Under the pieces are notes generated by a model. It had not been told where the DNA came from and did not search any database. It worked only from the letters and a program-made list of their open reading frames with translations. DNA of 47,607 nucleotides, taken from an uncultured Oscillospiraceae bacterium. GTDB taxonomy: Bacteria > Bacillota_A > Clostridia > Oscillospirales > Oscillospiraceae. Below, one piece after another: positions 37,659-46,460 of the stretch; the stretch's first letter is position 1; every line of letters starts with the position of its first letter. The stretch covers positions 1-47,607 of the forward strand of contig CAKTNU010000001.1 of assembly GCA_934589325.1 (NCBI GenBank). The letters run 5' to 3'. A program made the position numbers and the translations under genes.

Positions 37659-38711
37659 GTGAAAAAGCCGCGGATAATTATTGCCGATACTGACCACGAA
37701 TACACTCTGACGCTCCAGTTCAAGTTCGCGCAGGAGTATTTTGAGGTCATCGAGATAGAGATCATAACCGACAGAGAGTATTTCAACACGCTGTTTTCCA
37801 CTCCGCAGAGCGCGGATGTCCTGATCGTCTCCGACGATCTGTACGACGGCTCCATCAAGCGCCACAACATCAGCAATATATTTGTGATGATGGAGTATGA
37901 CACGACCGGCGCGACGGAGGATCTGAACATCCACAGGATGTATAAATATACCAGCGTCAATGATATTTTCAATAAAATCGTCGGAGAGAGCAGACTGTAC
38001 GTTTCGCCGATAACGAAGAAGGACCCGCAGATAATAGTGGTCTATTCCGCCAGCGGAGGCGTCGGAAAAACGACGATAGCACTTGGCATATCGGCCTGCC
38101 TGCAGAAGAACTACAAGAGAGTCTTGTATATAAATGCAGCCCGCATGCAGACCTTCCAGCACTATATGAAGGATTCGTCACCGATATCGTCGACCGAGAT
38201 ATACGCGAGGCTCAATAAGCTCGGTGACAGTACATACGATGAGATCAAAAATGTGATCCGCAGCGAGGGCTTTGACTATCTTCCGCCGTTCAAGGCTGCG
38301 CTGATGTCACTTGGGCTGAGCTATTCGGTGTATGAAAAGATAGCGACGTCGGCACGCAAGTCTAACCGCTATGACTATATTATTGTCGACTGTGATACGG
38401 CGTTTGACGAGGAAAAAGCGTCGCTTCTCAGCACTGCCGATCAGGTGCTTATCGTCCTGAACCAGACTGAGGCGTCTGTTTATGCGACGAACGTACTTGT
38501 GAACAATATAAACGGCATAAACGGCGACAAATATCTGTTTCTCTGCAATAATTTTGACGATATGCGCCGCAATGCGATGATGCTTGACGAGAGCTCTCTG
38601 CGATTCAGCGTCAACGAATATATAGATCACTTTGCAGACTGCGATTCTATGAAGTGCGAGGAGATATCTGCTGAAAACGGCATACAGAAGGCCGCATTCC
38701 TTGTAGTGTAA
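37659..38711 (+). CDS. TadZ/CpaE-like ATPase with receiver-like domain
   Basis: 350 residues from GTG 37659, which has GGAGGG at seven bases. Residues 1-115 look like a response-regulator receiver domain (IIIADTDHEYTL, ADVLIVSDDLYDGS with the acceptor-like Asp), and 125-350 are a MinD/ParA ATPase: deviant Walker A YSASGGVGKTTIAL, YDYIIVDCDTAFDEE and VLIVLNQTEASVYA. This layout matches TadZ/CpaE proteins, which place pilus machines at a cell pole. Here it probably places the secretion machine. The N-terminal domain may be a degenerate receiver. Confidence 0.85.
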   Translation: MKKPRIIIADTDHEYTLTLQFKFAQEYFEVIEIEIITDREYFNTLFSTPQSADVLIVSDDLYDGSIKRHNISNIFVMMEYDTTGATEDLNIHRMYKYTSVNDIFNKIVGESRLYVSPITKKDPQIIVVYSASGGVGKTTIALGISACLQKNYKRVLYINAARMQTFQHYMKDSSPISSTEIYARLNKLGDSTYDEIKNVIRSEGFDYLPPFKAALMSLGLSYSVYEKIATSARKSNRYDYIIVDCDTAFDEEKASLLSTADQVLIVLNQTEASVYATNVLVNNINGINGDKYLFLCNNFDDMRRNAMMLDESSLRFSVNEYIDHFADCDSMKCEEISAENGIQKAAFLVV

Positions 38712-38732
38712 GGCACATAACGGAGGTCAGGT

Positions 38733-38987
38733 ATGAATAGAGACGTTGCAATGATAATCTTTCAGATCCCCAAACGCAATTTTTCCATAGATCTCGAGGT
38801 CCCGCTGGATATAACGGCGAATGAGCTTGTGAATGCATTGAATTCCGCATTCGATTTGAAGATCGACACATCAGATATAAAAAACTGCTACCTTAAGGCG
38901 GTCGACCCCATAGCGCTGCTGCGAGGCAACAAGACCCTTGCGGAGTTTGGCGTAAGAAACAACACGGTAATAGGTTATACGGAATAA
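38733..38987 (+). CDS. YukD/EsaB-like ubiquitin-fold protein
   Basis: 84 residues; ATG 38733 with GGAGG upstream. The sequence NFSIDLEVPLDITANELVNA, then DTSDIKNCYLKAV, and LLRGNKTLAEFGVRNNTVIG has the beta-grasp pattern of YukD/EsaB, with the family's closing L-x-x-x-G-V-x-x-G/N-x. EsaB-type proteins are cytoplasmic parts of type VII systems. The order YukD then EssC is conserved in Firmicutes type VII loci. It ends 10 bases before EssC. Confidence 0.9.
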   Translation: MNRDVAMIIFQIPKRNFSIDLEVPLDITANELVNALNSAFDLKIDTSDIKNCYLKAVDPIALLRGNKTLAEFGVRNNTVIGYTE

Positions 38988-38997
38988 GGATGGGACT

Positions 38998-41900
38998 ATG
39001 GAGTATAGATACAAAATAATCATATCGAGTAGAAACCTATATAAGGAAATAGAGCTTGCGCCGGATACGAAGCAGGTCAAGGTCGGCACCGGTGTCGACT
39101 GCGATGTGCGTCTTAGAAAGAGCCTGTTCTTCGGAGATATAGAGCTGCTGTTTGTAAAAAATGAGAATGCATGGTCGGTCATTTGCGCGGACAACCTCTA
39201 TCTGACACGCGGCGATATCCGCAAGCTCATGACAAAGCAGCTCAACCACGGCGACATTCTCGAGGTGCGCTACAACGATTCGGGAAACAGCGTATTTTTC
39301 ATTGAGTTTATCATTGATTTCGATAACGGAAGCGTCACATATGAGCGCATGGCGGATGTTTCTTCTATGAGTCAGGTGTCGATAGGCTGTGCACCGAACT
39401 GCAACATCTCCATAAACAGCGAATATACCAGAAACGATGCGATAAATCTTGTGCGTCAGGGCAGCAAGACCGTGCTGCAGATAATCCATGCGTCTTATGG
39501 CGTGTACCATAACGGCCGCAAGGCGGAGAACCTCGAGGTCATAAAAGACGGCGACTTCTTCACGCTGGCAGACTTCTTCTTCTGCTATAACAACGGCCGT
39601 CTGTGGATGCAGATACGCAGCGATATGCGCATAAACGGGCTGCAGTACAGCGATAGGCCTGCCCGCAACGGATATCCGCGCTTCAATCGTACTACGAGAG
39701 TAAAGAATGTAGTTAACGATGAAAAAATAGAGATACTCGACCCGCCGCAGCAGCCGGAGAAGCCGAAAAACAACATTCTTATGCGGCTGCTTCCCTCGTT
39801 GGGCATGCTCGTCGCGGCCGGTATCATGGCTGCCATGGGCGGCACGACAATGATAATTTTCTCCGGCATATCCGGCGGTATGGCTATTTTCACGAGCATA
39901 CTGGGTATGCGTGAGGGCAAAAAGGAGTACGAGCAGAAGGCCAAGGAGCGTCTTGAAAAGTATAACGCATATATCTCCAATAAACGCGCAGAAATAGAAG
40001 GAGCGCGTCAAGAGGAACTGCGTGTGCTCGAGGATATATATGTTTCACAGGACGCTGAAAAGAAGCGCTTTGAAGCATTTTCATCCCAGCTGTTTGATCG
40101 CCGCAGTACCGATGATGATTTCCTGACCGTGCGGCTTGGAAGCGGAGCCGTGGAAGCCAAGCGCGTGATCGACTACAAGAAGAAAGAACGCCTTGAAATA
40201 GAGGATGATCTTCAGCTGTACCCGGAGCGTATATGCGACGAGTATAAGTACATAAATAATGCGCCGGTCGTCTGTGACCTTAAAAATGCCGGCGCGATAG
40301 GCGTCGTTGGCAGCGAGGAGAACAGATTCTCCATGCTCAAAAATCTAGTTATAGATATTGCGGCGAGGCAGTACTATTCCGACGTAAAGTTTGTATTTGC
40401 AGCTTCGACGGAGCATCGCAGCCGGATCCATTGGCTGAGAATGCTGCCGCATGTGTATTCCGACAGTACGCATAGCCGCCTGCTCGTGTATGACGACGAG
40501 AGTAAGAATGTCGTTTTCGAGTATATCTATAAGGTCCTCACAGCCAGAGAGCAGACCAAGCACTGGAATGAACATATCATCGTGTTCTTCTATGACGAGT
40601 GTGGATTCCAGAAGCACCCGATATCGAAATTCGTTGATAAGGCCAAAGAGCTTGGCGTGACATTCATATTCTTCGGGGAGAAGGAAGCCTATATACCCAT
40701 GGGCTGCTCCTACTTTATAAAACTGAAGGATCGCTTCAACGCCACGCTTATTGACACTCAGGACAAGGGCGCGGCGGTGGAATTTACGTATCCAAGCATC
40801 AGCGATGACAATGCCCGCAGCATAGTCAAGCTGCTTGCCCCGGTCTATACCGAGGAGATATCCCTTGAAAGCACGCTGACAAAGAATATTTCCATGTTCC
40901 AGCTCCTGAATATCCTGGCAGTCGATGATATAGACCTCGACCGGAACTGGAAATCGTCGCAGATCAGCAAGTCTATGGCCGCGCCGATCGGCGTGTCAAA
41001 GACCGGGATCGTCAGCCTCGACCTGCATGATAAGGCTCACGGCCCGCACGGACTCGTGGCCGGTACTACAGGCTCCGGTAAGTCTGAGATACTGCAGACC
41101 TACATCCTCTCCATGGCCATCCTGTACCATCCGTATGAAGTCGGCTTTGTCATAATCGACTTCAAGGGCGGCGGCATGGTAAACCAGTTCAAGACGCTGC
41201 CGCATCTGGTCGGCGCAATAACCAATATAGACGGCAAGGAAATAGACCGCTCGCTCCGTTCGATAAAGGCGGAACTTCAGCGGCGTCAGAGATATTTTGC
41301 CGATGCGGATGTCAACCATATTGACAAATATATAAAGAAATTCAAGGCGGGCGAGGTAAAAGAGCCGCTGCCGCACCTGATAATTATCGTTGATGAATTT
41401 GCGGAACTCAAGGCCGAGCAGCCGGAATTTATGAAGGAACTGATCTCCGCGGCACGTATCGGCCGAAGCCTCGGCGTACATCTGATACTGGCGACCCAGA
41501 AACCGTCAGGACAGGTAAACGAGCAGATATGGAGTAACTCCAGATTCAAGCTCTGCCTTAAGGTCCAGAGTCAGGAAGACAGTAACGAGGTAATAAAGTC
41601 ACCGCTTGCGGCGGAAATAAAGGAGCCGGGCCGCGCATATCTCCAGGTCGGCAACAACGAAATATTTGAGCTGTTCCAGTCGGCATACAGCGGCGCATCG
41701 GAGCGTGCGGAGGAAGGAAACGTAAAGGAGTTTACGATATACAGCATAAGTGACTCCGGCCGCCGTACACCGGTCTATGTTCAGAAAAAGAGCAAGTCTG
41801 ATGCAGCCAACGCCACGCAGCTGGACGCGATAGTCAGATATGTGCATAACTACTGTGATGGCCACGGAGTCAGAAAGCTGCCGGATATCTGCCTGCCGTC

Positions 41901-43542
41901 GCTGGCGCATGTTATAGACTTCCCGACGGAGCTTGTGCGCAGCAAGCAGCCCGGACGCATGGAGATCCCGATCGGTATATATGACGATCCGGATAATCAG
42001 TATCAGGGCGTTTACCGAGTGGATATTGCCTCCTCAAATGTCATACTTGTCGGCTCGTCGCAGAGCGGAAAGACCAACATACTGCAGAGTATGATACGTT
42101 ACCTGAGCACCTGCTATACGCCGGAGGAAGTTTCGATATACATCATCGACTTTGCCTCCATGGTCCTGAAGAATTTCGAGAAGCTCAACCATGTAGGCGG
42201 CGTTGTCTGCTCGTCCGACGATGAGAAGCTGAAAAATCTGTTCAAGCTGCTCAATACCGAGATAGAGCAGCGCAAGGCGAAGCTGGTCTCCGTCGGTGTC
42301 AGCTCCTTTGCGGCATATAAAGAGGCCGGCGGAACCGACCTGCCGCAGCTCGTGCTGATGATAGACAACCTCACAGCGCTCAAAGAGCTGTACTTTAAGG
42401 ATGATGACGAGCTGCTGAATCTCTGCCGCGAGGGTATCTCTGTGGGACTGACTATAGTGGTCGCAAACTCGCAGACGCAGGGCATCGGATACAGATACCT
42501 CTCTAATTTTTCCAAGCGCATTGCGCTGTTCTGCAACGACTCCAGCGAGTACAGCGCACTGTTTGACAACTGCCGTGAGCGTGTGGACAACATACCGGGC
42601 AGATGCATAGTCGTAGCGGAAAAACGCAAGCTCGAGTGCCAGACCTTCATTGCCTTCCCGGGCGAAAAGGAGATCGAGCGCGTCAACGGCATGCGCGGCT
42701 ACGTCGCAGATACAAATGCGAAATACAGAGGAATGTATGCCCGCAAGATCCCAGTCATTCCCGCCTCCCTTACCGACAGCTACGTGGTGGAAGAACTTGC
42801 GTCGGATATGTGCAAGCCCTTCAGTCTCGTTGCCGGCTTGAATTATGCATCCGTCAGCTCCTATGTTATGGATCTCTCAGCTCTCGGAGTGCTTGGAATC
42901 GCCGGAAGAGACGGTGCCGGAAGGCATAACTGGGTCAAATATGCGGTCAGCGTGATAGAGCACAGCAATCCCGGACGGCTGAGATTGTACGTTGCCGACG
43001 GAATAAGCAAGAGGCTTGTCTGCTTCAAGGACGAGGAGCACACCGTGTCGTACAGTATAATCGCGGACGAAGCCATTGCCCAGGTCAAGGCGCTGGAAGG
43101 CGAACTCAAGCAGCGCTATGATGCACTTGTCGAGGGGAACGAGGCCGCGGTCGCCGAGGCTCCGCTGCTGCTGTTCGTGATCGATAATATGGACGCCGCG
43201 ATAGCGATCAGCAATGACCGCGATGCACTGGCCGCCTATAAAAACGTCATCGGCAAGTATAAGAACCTCGGAGTTGCCGTCATAATATCCGCGCTTGAGA
43301 ATGCCAACATTCCTTATGGTGCGCCGGAGGTCATAAAAGGACTTAAGGAGCAGAAGAACCTGCTGTTCTTTGATGATATGGTCAATCTCAAGATATACGA
43401 TCTCCCGCTTTCGCTGACAAAGCTCTACAAGAAGCAGATAGAGCTTGGCGATGCGTATTACATAAAGGAGAACGATTGCTGCAAGCTGAAAACTCCTCTG
43501 TTTACGGGGAGAACGCAGGCGGCGAGCATTACCGGCGTATAA
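38998..43542 (+). CDS. essC: EssC/YukB-type type VII secretion ATPase
   Basis: 1514 residues, the right length for EssC. Two N-terminal FHA-like domains (about 20-95 and 120-205; both lack most phosphothreonine-reading residues). Membrane helices at about 261-298 (LLPSLGMLVAAGIMAAMGG, MIIFSGISGGMAIFTSIL). Then three FtsK/SpoIIIE domains: D1 with Walker A VAGTTGSGKSEIL near 688 and Walker B LIIIVDEFAEL near 795; D2 with VGSSQSGKTNIL near 1018 and LVLMIDNLTAL near 1117; D3 with a broken loop GIAGRDGAGRHNW near 1299 (Arg-His in place of Lys-Ser/Thr) and LLFVIDNMDA near 1390. D1 has both catalytic residues. The D3 pocket still may bind substrate, as known for EssC. Confidence 0.96.
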   Translation: MEYRYKIIISSRNLYKEIELAPDTKQVKVGTGVDCDVRLRKSLFFGDIELLFVKNENAWSVICADNLYLTRGDIRKLMTKQLNHGDILEVRYNDSGNSVFFIEFIIDFDNGSVTYERMADVSSMSQVSIGCAPNCNISINSEYTRNDAINLVRQGSKTVLQIIHASYGVYHNGRKAENLEVIKDGDFFTLADFFFCYNNGRLWMQIRSDMRINGLQYSDRPARNGYPRFNRTTRVKNVVNDEKIEILDPPQQPEKPKNNILMRLLPSLGMLVAAGIMAAMGGTTMIIFSGISGGMAIFTSILGMREGKKEYEQKAKERLEKYNAYISNKRAEIEGARQEELRVLEDIYVSQDAEKKRFEAFSSQLFDRRSTDDDFLTVRLGSGAVEAKRVIDYKKKERLEIEDDLQLYPERICDEYKYINNAPVVCDLKNAGAIGVVGSEENRFSMLKNLVIDIAARQYYSDVKFVFAASTEHRSRIHWLRMLPHVYSDSTHSRLLVYDDESKNVVFEYIYKVLTAREQTKHWNEHIIVFFYDECGFQKHPISKFVDKAKELGVTFIFFGEKEAYIPMGCSYFIKLKDRFNATLIDTQDKGAAVEFTYPSISDDNARSIVKLLAPVYTEEISLESTLTKNISMFQLLNILAVDDIDLDRNWKSSQISKSMAAPIGVSKTGIVSLDLHDKAHGPHGLVAGTTGSGKSEILQTYILSMAILYHPYEVGFVIIDFKGGGMVNQFKTLPHLVGAITNIDGKEIDRSLRSIKAELQRRQRYFADADVNHIDKYIKKFKAGEVKEPLPHLIIIVDEFAELKAEQPEFMKELISAARIGRSLGVHLILATQKPSGQVNEQIWSNSRFKLCLKVQSQEDSNEVIKSPLAAEIKEPGRAYLQVGNNEIFELFQSAYSGASERAEEGNVKEFTIYSISDSGRRTPVYVQKKSKSDAANATQLDAIVRYVHNYCDGHGVRKLPDICLPSLAHVIDFPTELVRSKQPGRMEIPIGIYDDPDNQYQGVYRVDIASSNVILVGSSQSGKTNILQSMIRYLSTCYTPEEVSIYIIDFASMVLKNFEKLNHVGGVVCSSDDEKLKNLFKLLNTEIEQRKAKLVSVGVSSFAAYKEAGGTDLPQLVLMIDNLTALKELYFKDDDELLNLCREGISVGLTIVVANSQTQGIGYRYLSNFSKRIALFCNDSSEYSALFDNCRERVDNIPGRCIVVAEKRKLECQTFIAFPGEKEIERVNGMRGYVADTNAKYRGMYARKIPVIPASLTDSYVVEELASDMCKPFSLVAGLNYASVSSYVMDLSALGVLGIAGRDGAGRHNWVKYAVSVIEHSNPGRLRLYVADGISKRLVCFKDEEHTVSYSIIADEAIAQVKALEGELKQRYDALVEGNEAAVAEAPLLLFVIDNMDAAIAISNDRDALAAYKNVIGKYKNLGVAVIISALENANIPYGAPEVIKGLKEQKNLLFFDDMVNLKIYDLPLSLTKLYKKQIELGDAYYIKENDCCKLKTPLFTGRTQAASITGV

Positions 43543-43559
43543 CCATTTGTTGTATATTT

Positions 43560-43574
43560 CCGGGGATACCCCGG
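43560..43574 (+). terminator. Short hairpin before the WXG100 gene
   Basis: CCGGGG (43560-43565) and CCCCGG (43569-43574) with loop ATA, then an AT-rich stretch. It lies between EssC and WXG100 and may be a weak terminator or an RNA processing site. Confidence 0.6.
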
Positions 43575-43605
43575 TTATATAAAAATATTTTTGGAGGAAA
43601 AAGAA

Positions 43606-43866
43606 ATGTCAATTAGAGTATCTCCCGAACTTCTCGATGAGAGAGCACAGCAGTTCCGCACTGAGGCTGAGAATTTCAATGAAGTCGTCGGCAGAATGGA
43701 GACCCTCAAGAACACCCTCGAGTGGCAGGGCAATGCTGCGAGCAAGTTTGATCAGGTTTTTGTCGAGCTCAAGCCCGGTTTCCAGAAGGTCAACGAAGTC
43801 ATCAACGAGCTTGCTACCGCACTCAACACTGCTGCAAACAACTACAGAAACGCAGACAACGCATAA
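43606..43866 (+). CDS. WXG100-family secreted protein (EsxA-like)
   Basis: 86 residues; ATG 43606 follows GGAGG, and a longer frame starts 15 bases before within that site. Two helices flank the turn LEWQGNAASKFDQVF, which has the W-x-G. The C-terminus NNYRNADNA carries Y-x-x-x-D, the type VII secretion signal. The protein is almost all helix with no signal peptide. It is directly downstream of EssC and is the expected small substrate. Its codons are those of a strongly expressed gene, and it is bracketed by hairpins. Confidence 0.95.
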   Translation: MSIRVSPELLDERAQQFRTEAENFNEVVGRMETLKNTLEWQGNAASKFDQVFVELKPGFQKVNEVINELATALNTAANNYRNADNA

Positions 43867-43878
43867 CCTCTTACATGC

Positions 43879-43910
43879 ACATAGGGCATACCCAGCGGTA
43901 TGCCCTATGT
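43879..43910 (+). terminator. Perfect 14-pair hairpin after WXG100
   Basis: ACATAGGGCATACC (43879-43892), loop CAGC, and GGTATGCCCTATGT (43897-43910). There is no T-run, so it could stabilise the 3' end of the short WXG100 message or reduce readthrough to the genes that follow. Confidence 0.8.
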
Positions 43911-43933
43911 AACAAATAATGGAGGAGGAAAAA

Positions 43934-44356
43934 ATGAACGAATCAGAACTTTATTCACAGATCAACATGTACAAGGCAAAGATCTCAGAGCTCGAGCAGG
44001 CGATACGGAACAAGAACAGAGAGATGGAGGAGCTCGAAGAGCTTTCCGCCAAGCTCCGCTCGATCGTCGAAAGAATGAATAATTCAAATGAGCATGCAAG
44101 GCGCGTTCTGAAGGGTGCATCGCTGCTTGTAAATGCACCGCTGCCGATACTTCAGCCGTTATTGAACCTCAATCAGGGGGGCAAATTCAGCGGTGCCGTA
44201 AACGGTATATATGAAGCAATTTCAAAAGCAAACAGAAAAAACATAGACAAAGATAACGAAAAAGAAGCATTTGAGGAAAAGATCGCATATTATAACGAAA
44301 AGATACGGCAGTGCTATGCTCAGATAAATGCTATTGCTGCGGAGGGCGCGGAATGA
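43934..44356 (+). CDS. Coiled-coil type VII accessory protein, YwqH/DUF5082-like
   Basis: 140 residues; ATG 43934 has GGAGGAGG upstream. Residues 1-50 are a coiled coil (INMYKAKISELEQAIRNKNR), a helical hairpin with a short hydrophobic middle (ASLLVNAPLPILQPLLNL) follows, and a second coiled coil ends it (EKIAYYNEKIRQCYAQINAI). This matches the pattern of the YwqH/DUF5082 family, encoded next to LXG toxins in Firmicutes. Such proteins act as partners or chaperones for the LXG substrate. The stop overlaps the next start (ATGA). Confidence 0.68.
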   Translation: MNESELYSQINMYKAKISELEQAIRNKNREMEELEELSAKLRSIVERMNNSNEHARRVLKGASLLVNAPLPILQPLLNLNQGGKFSGAVNGIYEAISKANRKNIDKDNEKEAFEEKIAYYNEKIRQCYAQINAIAAEGAE

Positions 44357-44640
44357 ATATTCTGGATACTATAATAGTCGATGAGAATATGCGGGAAGAG
44401 GCGGAAGTTCTGCAGTCCATGGCGTATGAGCTGGAGAGTGCGATCAACGAATTTTACAGCATTTTAAATAAGACATATTCAGTGGCAATTATGAGCGGCA
44501 GCACCAGCAGCTCAGTAGCGGCCTTTGCCGAAATCGTCCGGCAGTTCAATCACAAAATGGAGACACTTGGGAACGCAGCCAAGCTGAGCATAGACACGTT
44601 CATAGACGAAATTGACAAAGCAGACAAATATCTCTATTAA
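44353..44640 (+). CDS. Small helical type VII partner protein (DUF5344-like)
   Basis: 95 residues from ATG 44353, which overlaps the preceding stop. It is all helix (VDENMREEAEVLQSMAYELE, SAINEFYSILNKTYSVAIMS, AAFAEIVRQFNHKMETLGNA) with no W-x-G. The size and place fit the small WXG100-like or DUF5344-type partners that bind LXG proteins. The family is not certain. Tight coupling with the coiled-coil gene suggests they act as a pair. Confidence 0.62.
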   Translation: MNILDTIIVDENMREEAEVLQSMAYELESAINEFYSILNKTYSVAIMSGSTSSSVAAFAEIVRQFNHKMETLGNAAKLSIDTFIDEIDKADKYLY

Positions 44641-44656
44641 GTGGAGTTGATGCATA

Positions 44657-44920
44657 ATGAGCATGATCCAATATGATACCTTTCAAATAGGGGACCGGAT
44701 AAAAGAACTTGAAAAACTGCGGGATAAATTGTGTAAATGTGATGTATTCCCGACATCGACCGATATTAACCTTACGCAGAAGAAAGTGCAGGCTATATAT
44801 GATGAGCTTTTAAATACGCGTGGGGCTCTCATCAATGTGATAGATAAGACAGTGACGGCTTATAAGATCATACGGCAGAATTACTTGAGTGCCGATGACA
44901 GCGGTATGGGCGGCAGGTAA
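44657..44920 (+). CDS. Small helical type VII accessory protein
   Basis: 87 residues, ATG 44657 after GTGGAGT. Two amphipathic helices (IGDRIKELEKLRDKLCKCDV, KKVQAIYDELLNTRGALINV) and an end IIRQNYLSADDSGMGGR; Y-x-x-x-D is present (YLSAD), which is the type VII signal form. It may be a second secreted WXG100-like partner without the W-x-G. It lies directly before the long candidate substrate. Confidence 0.62.
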   Translation: MSMIQYDTFQIGDRIKELEKLRDKLCKCDVFPTSTDINLTQKKVQAIYDELLNTRGALINVIDKTVTAYKIIRQNYLSADDSGMGGR

Positions 44921-44944
44921 AGGTTTTAATTTAAGAGGGGGTGT

Positions 44945-46348
44945 GTGAGCGCGGTGGAGAGAAAGTACACGGAGGAAGTATATAACGAGCTTGTGTCGAT
45001 GATCCAGGATATTCAGGAGAACGACGTATGCTGGATAAAGGACAAACTTGAGGATGCCGTAAGATATTTCAAATCGTGGATCGGCGAGCTGAATATTGAG
45101 CATTATCTTGATAATGTAAGCGAATATCACCGTGAGGTTCTTGACCAGCATGATACGACGGTCGAAGAGCTGAACAAGATATTCGACGAGGTCGGATATC
45201 TGGACTTTACATACAGGGACAAGGTTGAGAATCTTTACGACGGCCTATGTGACTATAGGTGCGGCATAGAAGCCCTTTCCTCGGCGTTCGGCGCGGGAGG
45301 CTCGCTCATTTCACCGAGCCGGATGCAGATATGTGCAGGTCAGGTCAATGCGCTGCTCGCGTCAGGTTCAGAACGCATTGATGAGACCTTCGAGGAAGTG
45401 CTGAGAAAAAGGGAAGAGGAAGTTGTATGGGACGCGTTCAAGGAACTCATCGGGGATGTTTTGTCATATGCAGGCTCCATCTGTAAATTTATCGTCTGCG
45501 TAATGGAAGGAGACATTATCGGTGCGCTAGCCGCTTTGTGGAGCACTATTGATAAGCTGATAGCGACGACTGAGGATATGGGAGCTATCGCTGCGGTTAT
45601 TTACGGCAATGTATACGGGGCCGACAATAAGCTGAACATACGGTATTATGCGCTTATCGAAGCGGAAAAGGCTAAAGATATAAACGGCATTGTTGACTTT
45701 GCAGAGACAAACAACTGGCCTGACAATTTTGTCGAGTGGCTGAAAGTGGCCGATTCGGTGGCTGGCATCCTTGACATATTTACTGATATAACGGGTACGG
45801 CACATGCATATTCGGAAATAATATCTCCGAGCGAAAAAGGGAAAGAACTTAGTAATATTGAGAAATTTAAAGAAGTACTGAAATATTTGTTTGTCGATGG
45901 CAACGGAATAAAAATACCGAAGGTAGATGCAAATAGGTTTAAAAAGTTATCGGCAAGATTCAAACTTATAAACATGCTATACAAGTATATAGAAGCTCTG
46001 TTCGATAAGGATAAAAATCTTCTTGATGTATTCTTCTCGAATAACAGGATATTGAAGCGGCAGAAGGATCTGTACGATCTCATATCTGAAATATACTATA
46101 TAAATAGCGAAGAAGATAAAGACATATTTGATGTGATAGAGGATGTCATTAATGCCAATGCAGCCCCTCAGGTTCAGCATGTCCAGCCTGAGGAGAGAAT
46201 GTACTATGATATAGAAAGCGGTACATGGACGCAGAGAAAGGTTTTGTTAGTGGAAAAAATGGCAGAAACGTTAGAATCTGTCCTAAGTGGGAGACAAGAA
46301 GTCGCCAGTTCAGGTTTGGGACACGGAGGCGGTGGAGCATCCTGGTAG
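44945..46348 (+). CDS. Candidate LXG-like type VII substrate or effector
   Basis: 467 residues from GTG 44945, which has GAGGGGG just upstream. Residues 1-200 are helical and resemble LXG-type N-terminal domains (VERKYTEEVYNELVSMIQDI, HYLDNVSEYHREVLDQHDTT). Residues about 175-205 are hydrophobic (VLSYAGSICKFIVCVMEGDI, IGALAALWSTIDKLIA), as in pore-forming or membrane-inserting effectors. The second half is Lys/Asp-rich helix and ends in a Gly-rich tail (SGLGHGGGGASW). No known toxin domain or signal peptide is seen. Three small helical genes before it are the usual LXG partners. The effector role is inferred. Confidence 0.6.
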   Translation: MSAVERKYTEEVYNELVSMIQDIQENDVCWIKDKLEDAVRYFKSWIGELNIEHYLDNVSEYHREVLDQHDTTVEELNKIFDEVGYLDFTYRDKVENLYDGLCDYRCGIEALSSAFGAGGSLISPSRMQICAGQVNALLASGSERIDETFEEVLRKREEEVVWDAFKELIGDVLSYAGSICKFIVCVMEGDIIGALAALWSTIDKLIATTEDMGAIAAVIYGNVYGADNKLNIRYYALIEAEKAKDINGIVDFAETNNWPDNFVEWLKVADSVAGILDIFTDITGTAHAYSEIISPSEKGKELSNIEKFKEVLKYLFVDGNGIKIPKVDANRFKKLSARFKLINMLYKYIEALFDKDKNLLDVFFSNNRILKRQKDLYDLISEIYYINSEEDKDIFDVIEDVINANAAPQVQHVQPEERMYYDIESGTWTQRKVLLVEKMAETLESVLSGRQEVASSGLGHGGGGASW

Positions 46349-46460
46349 ATTGGGCACAAAAAATAGTAGAAATAAGAGCCAACATTATGGGTTCAGTACA
46401 AGCAGCCGCTTTGGGTTCGGTATAAGGGGTCGTGCGCTGAAGATGTGAGGGTGTCATATA

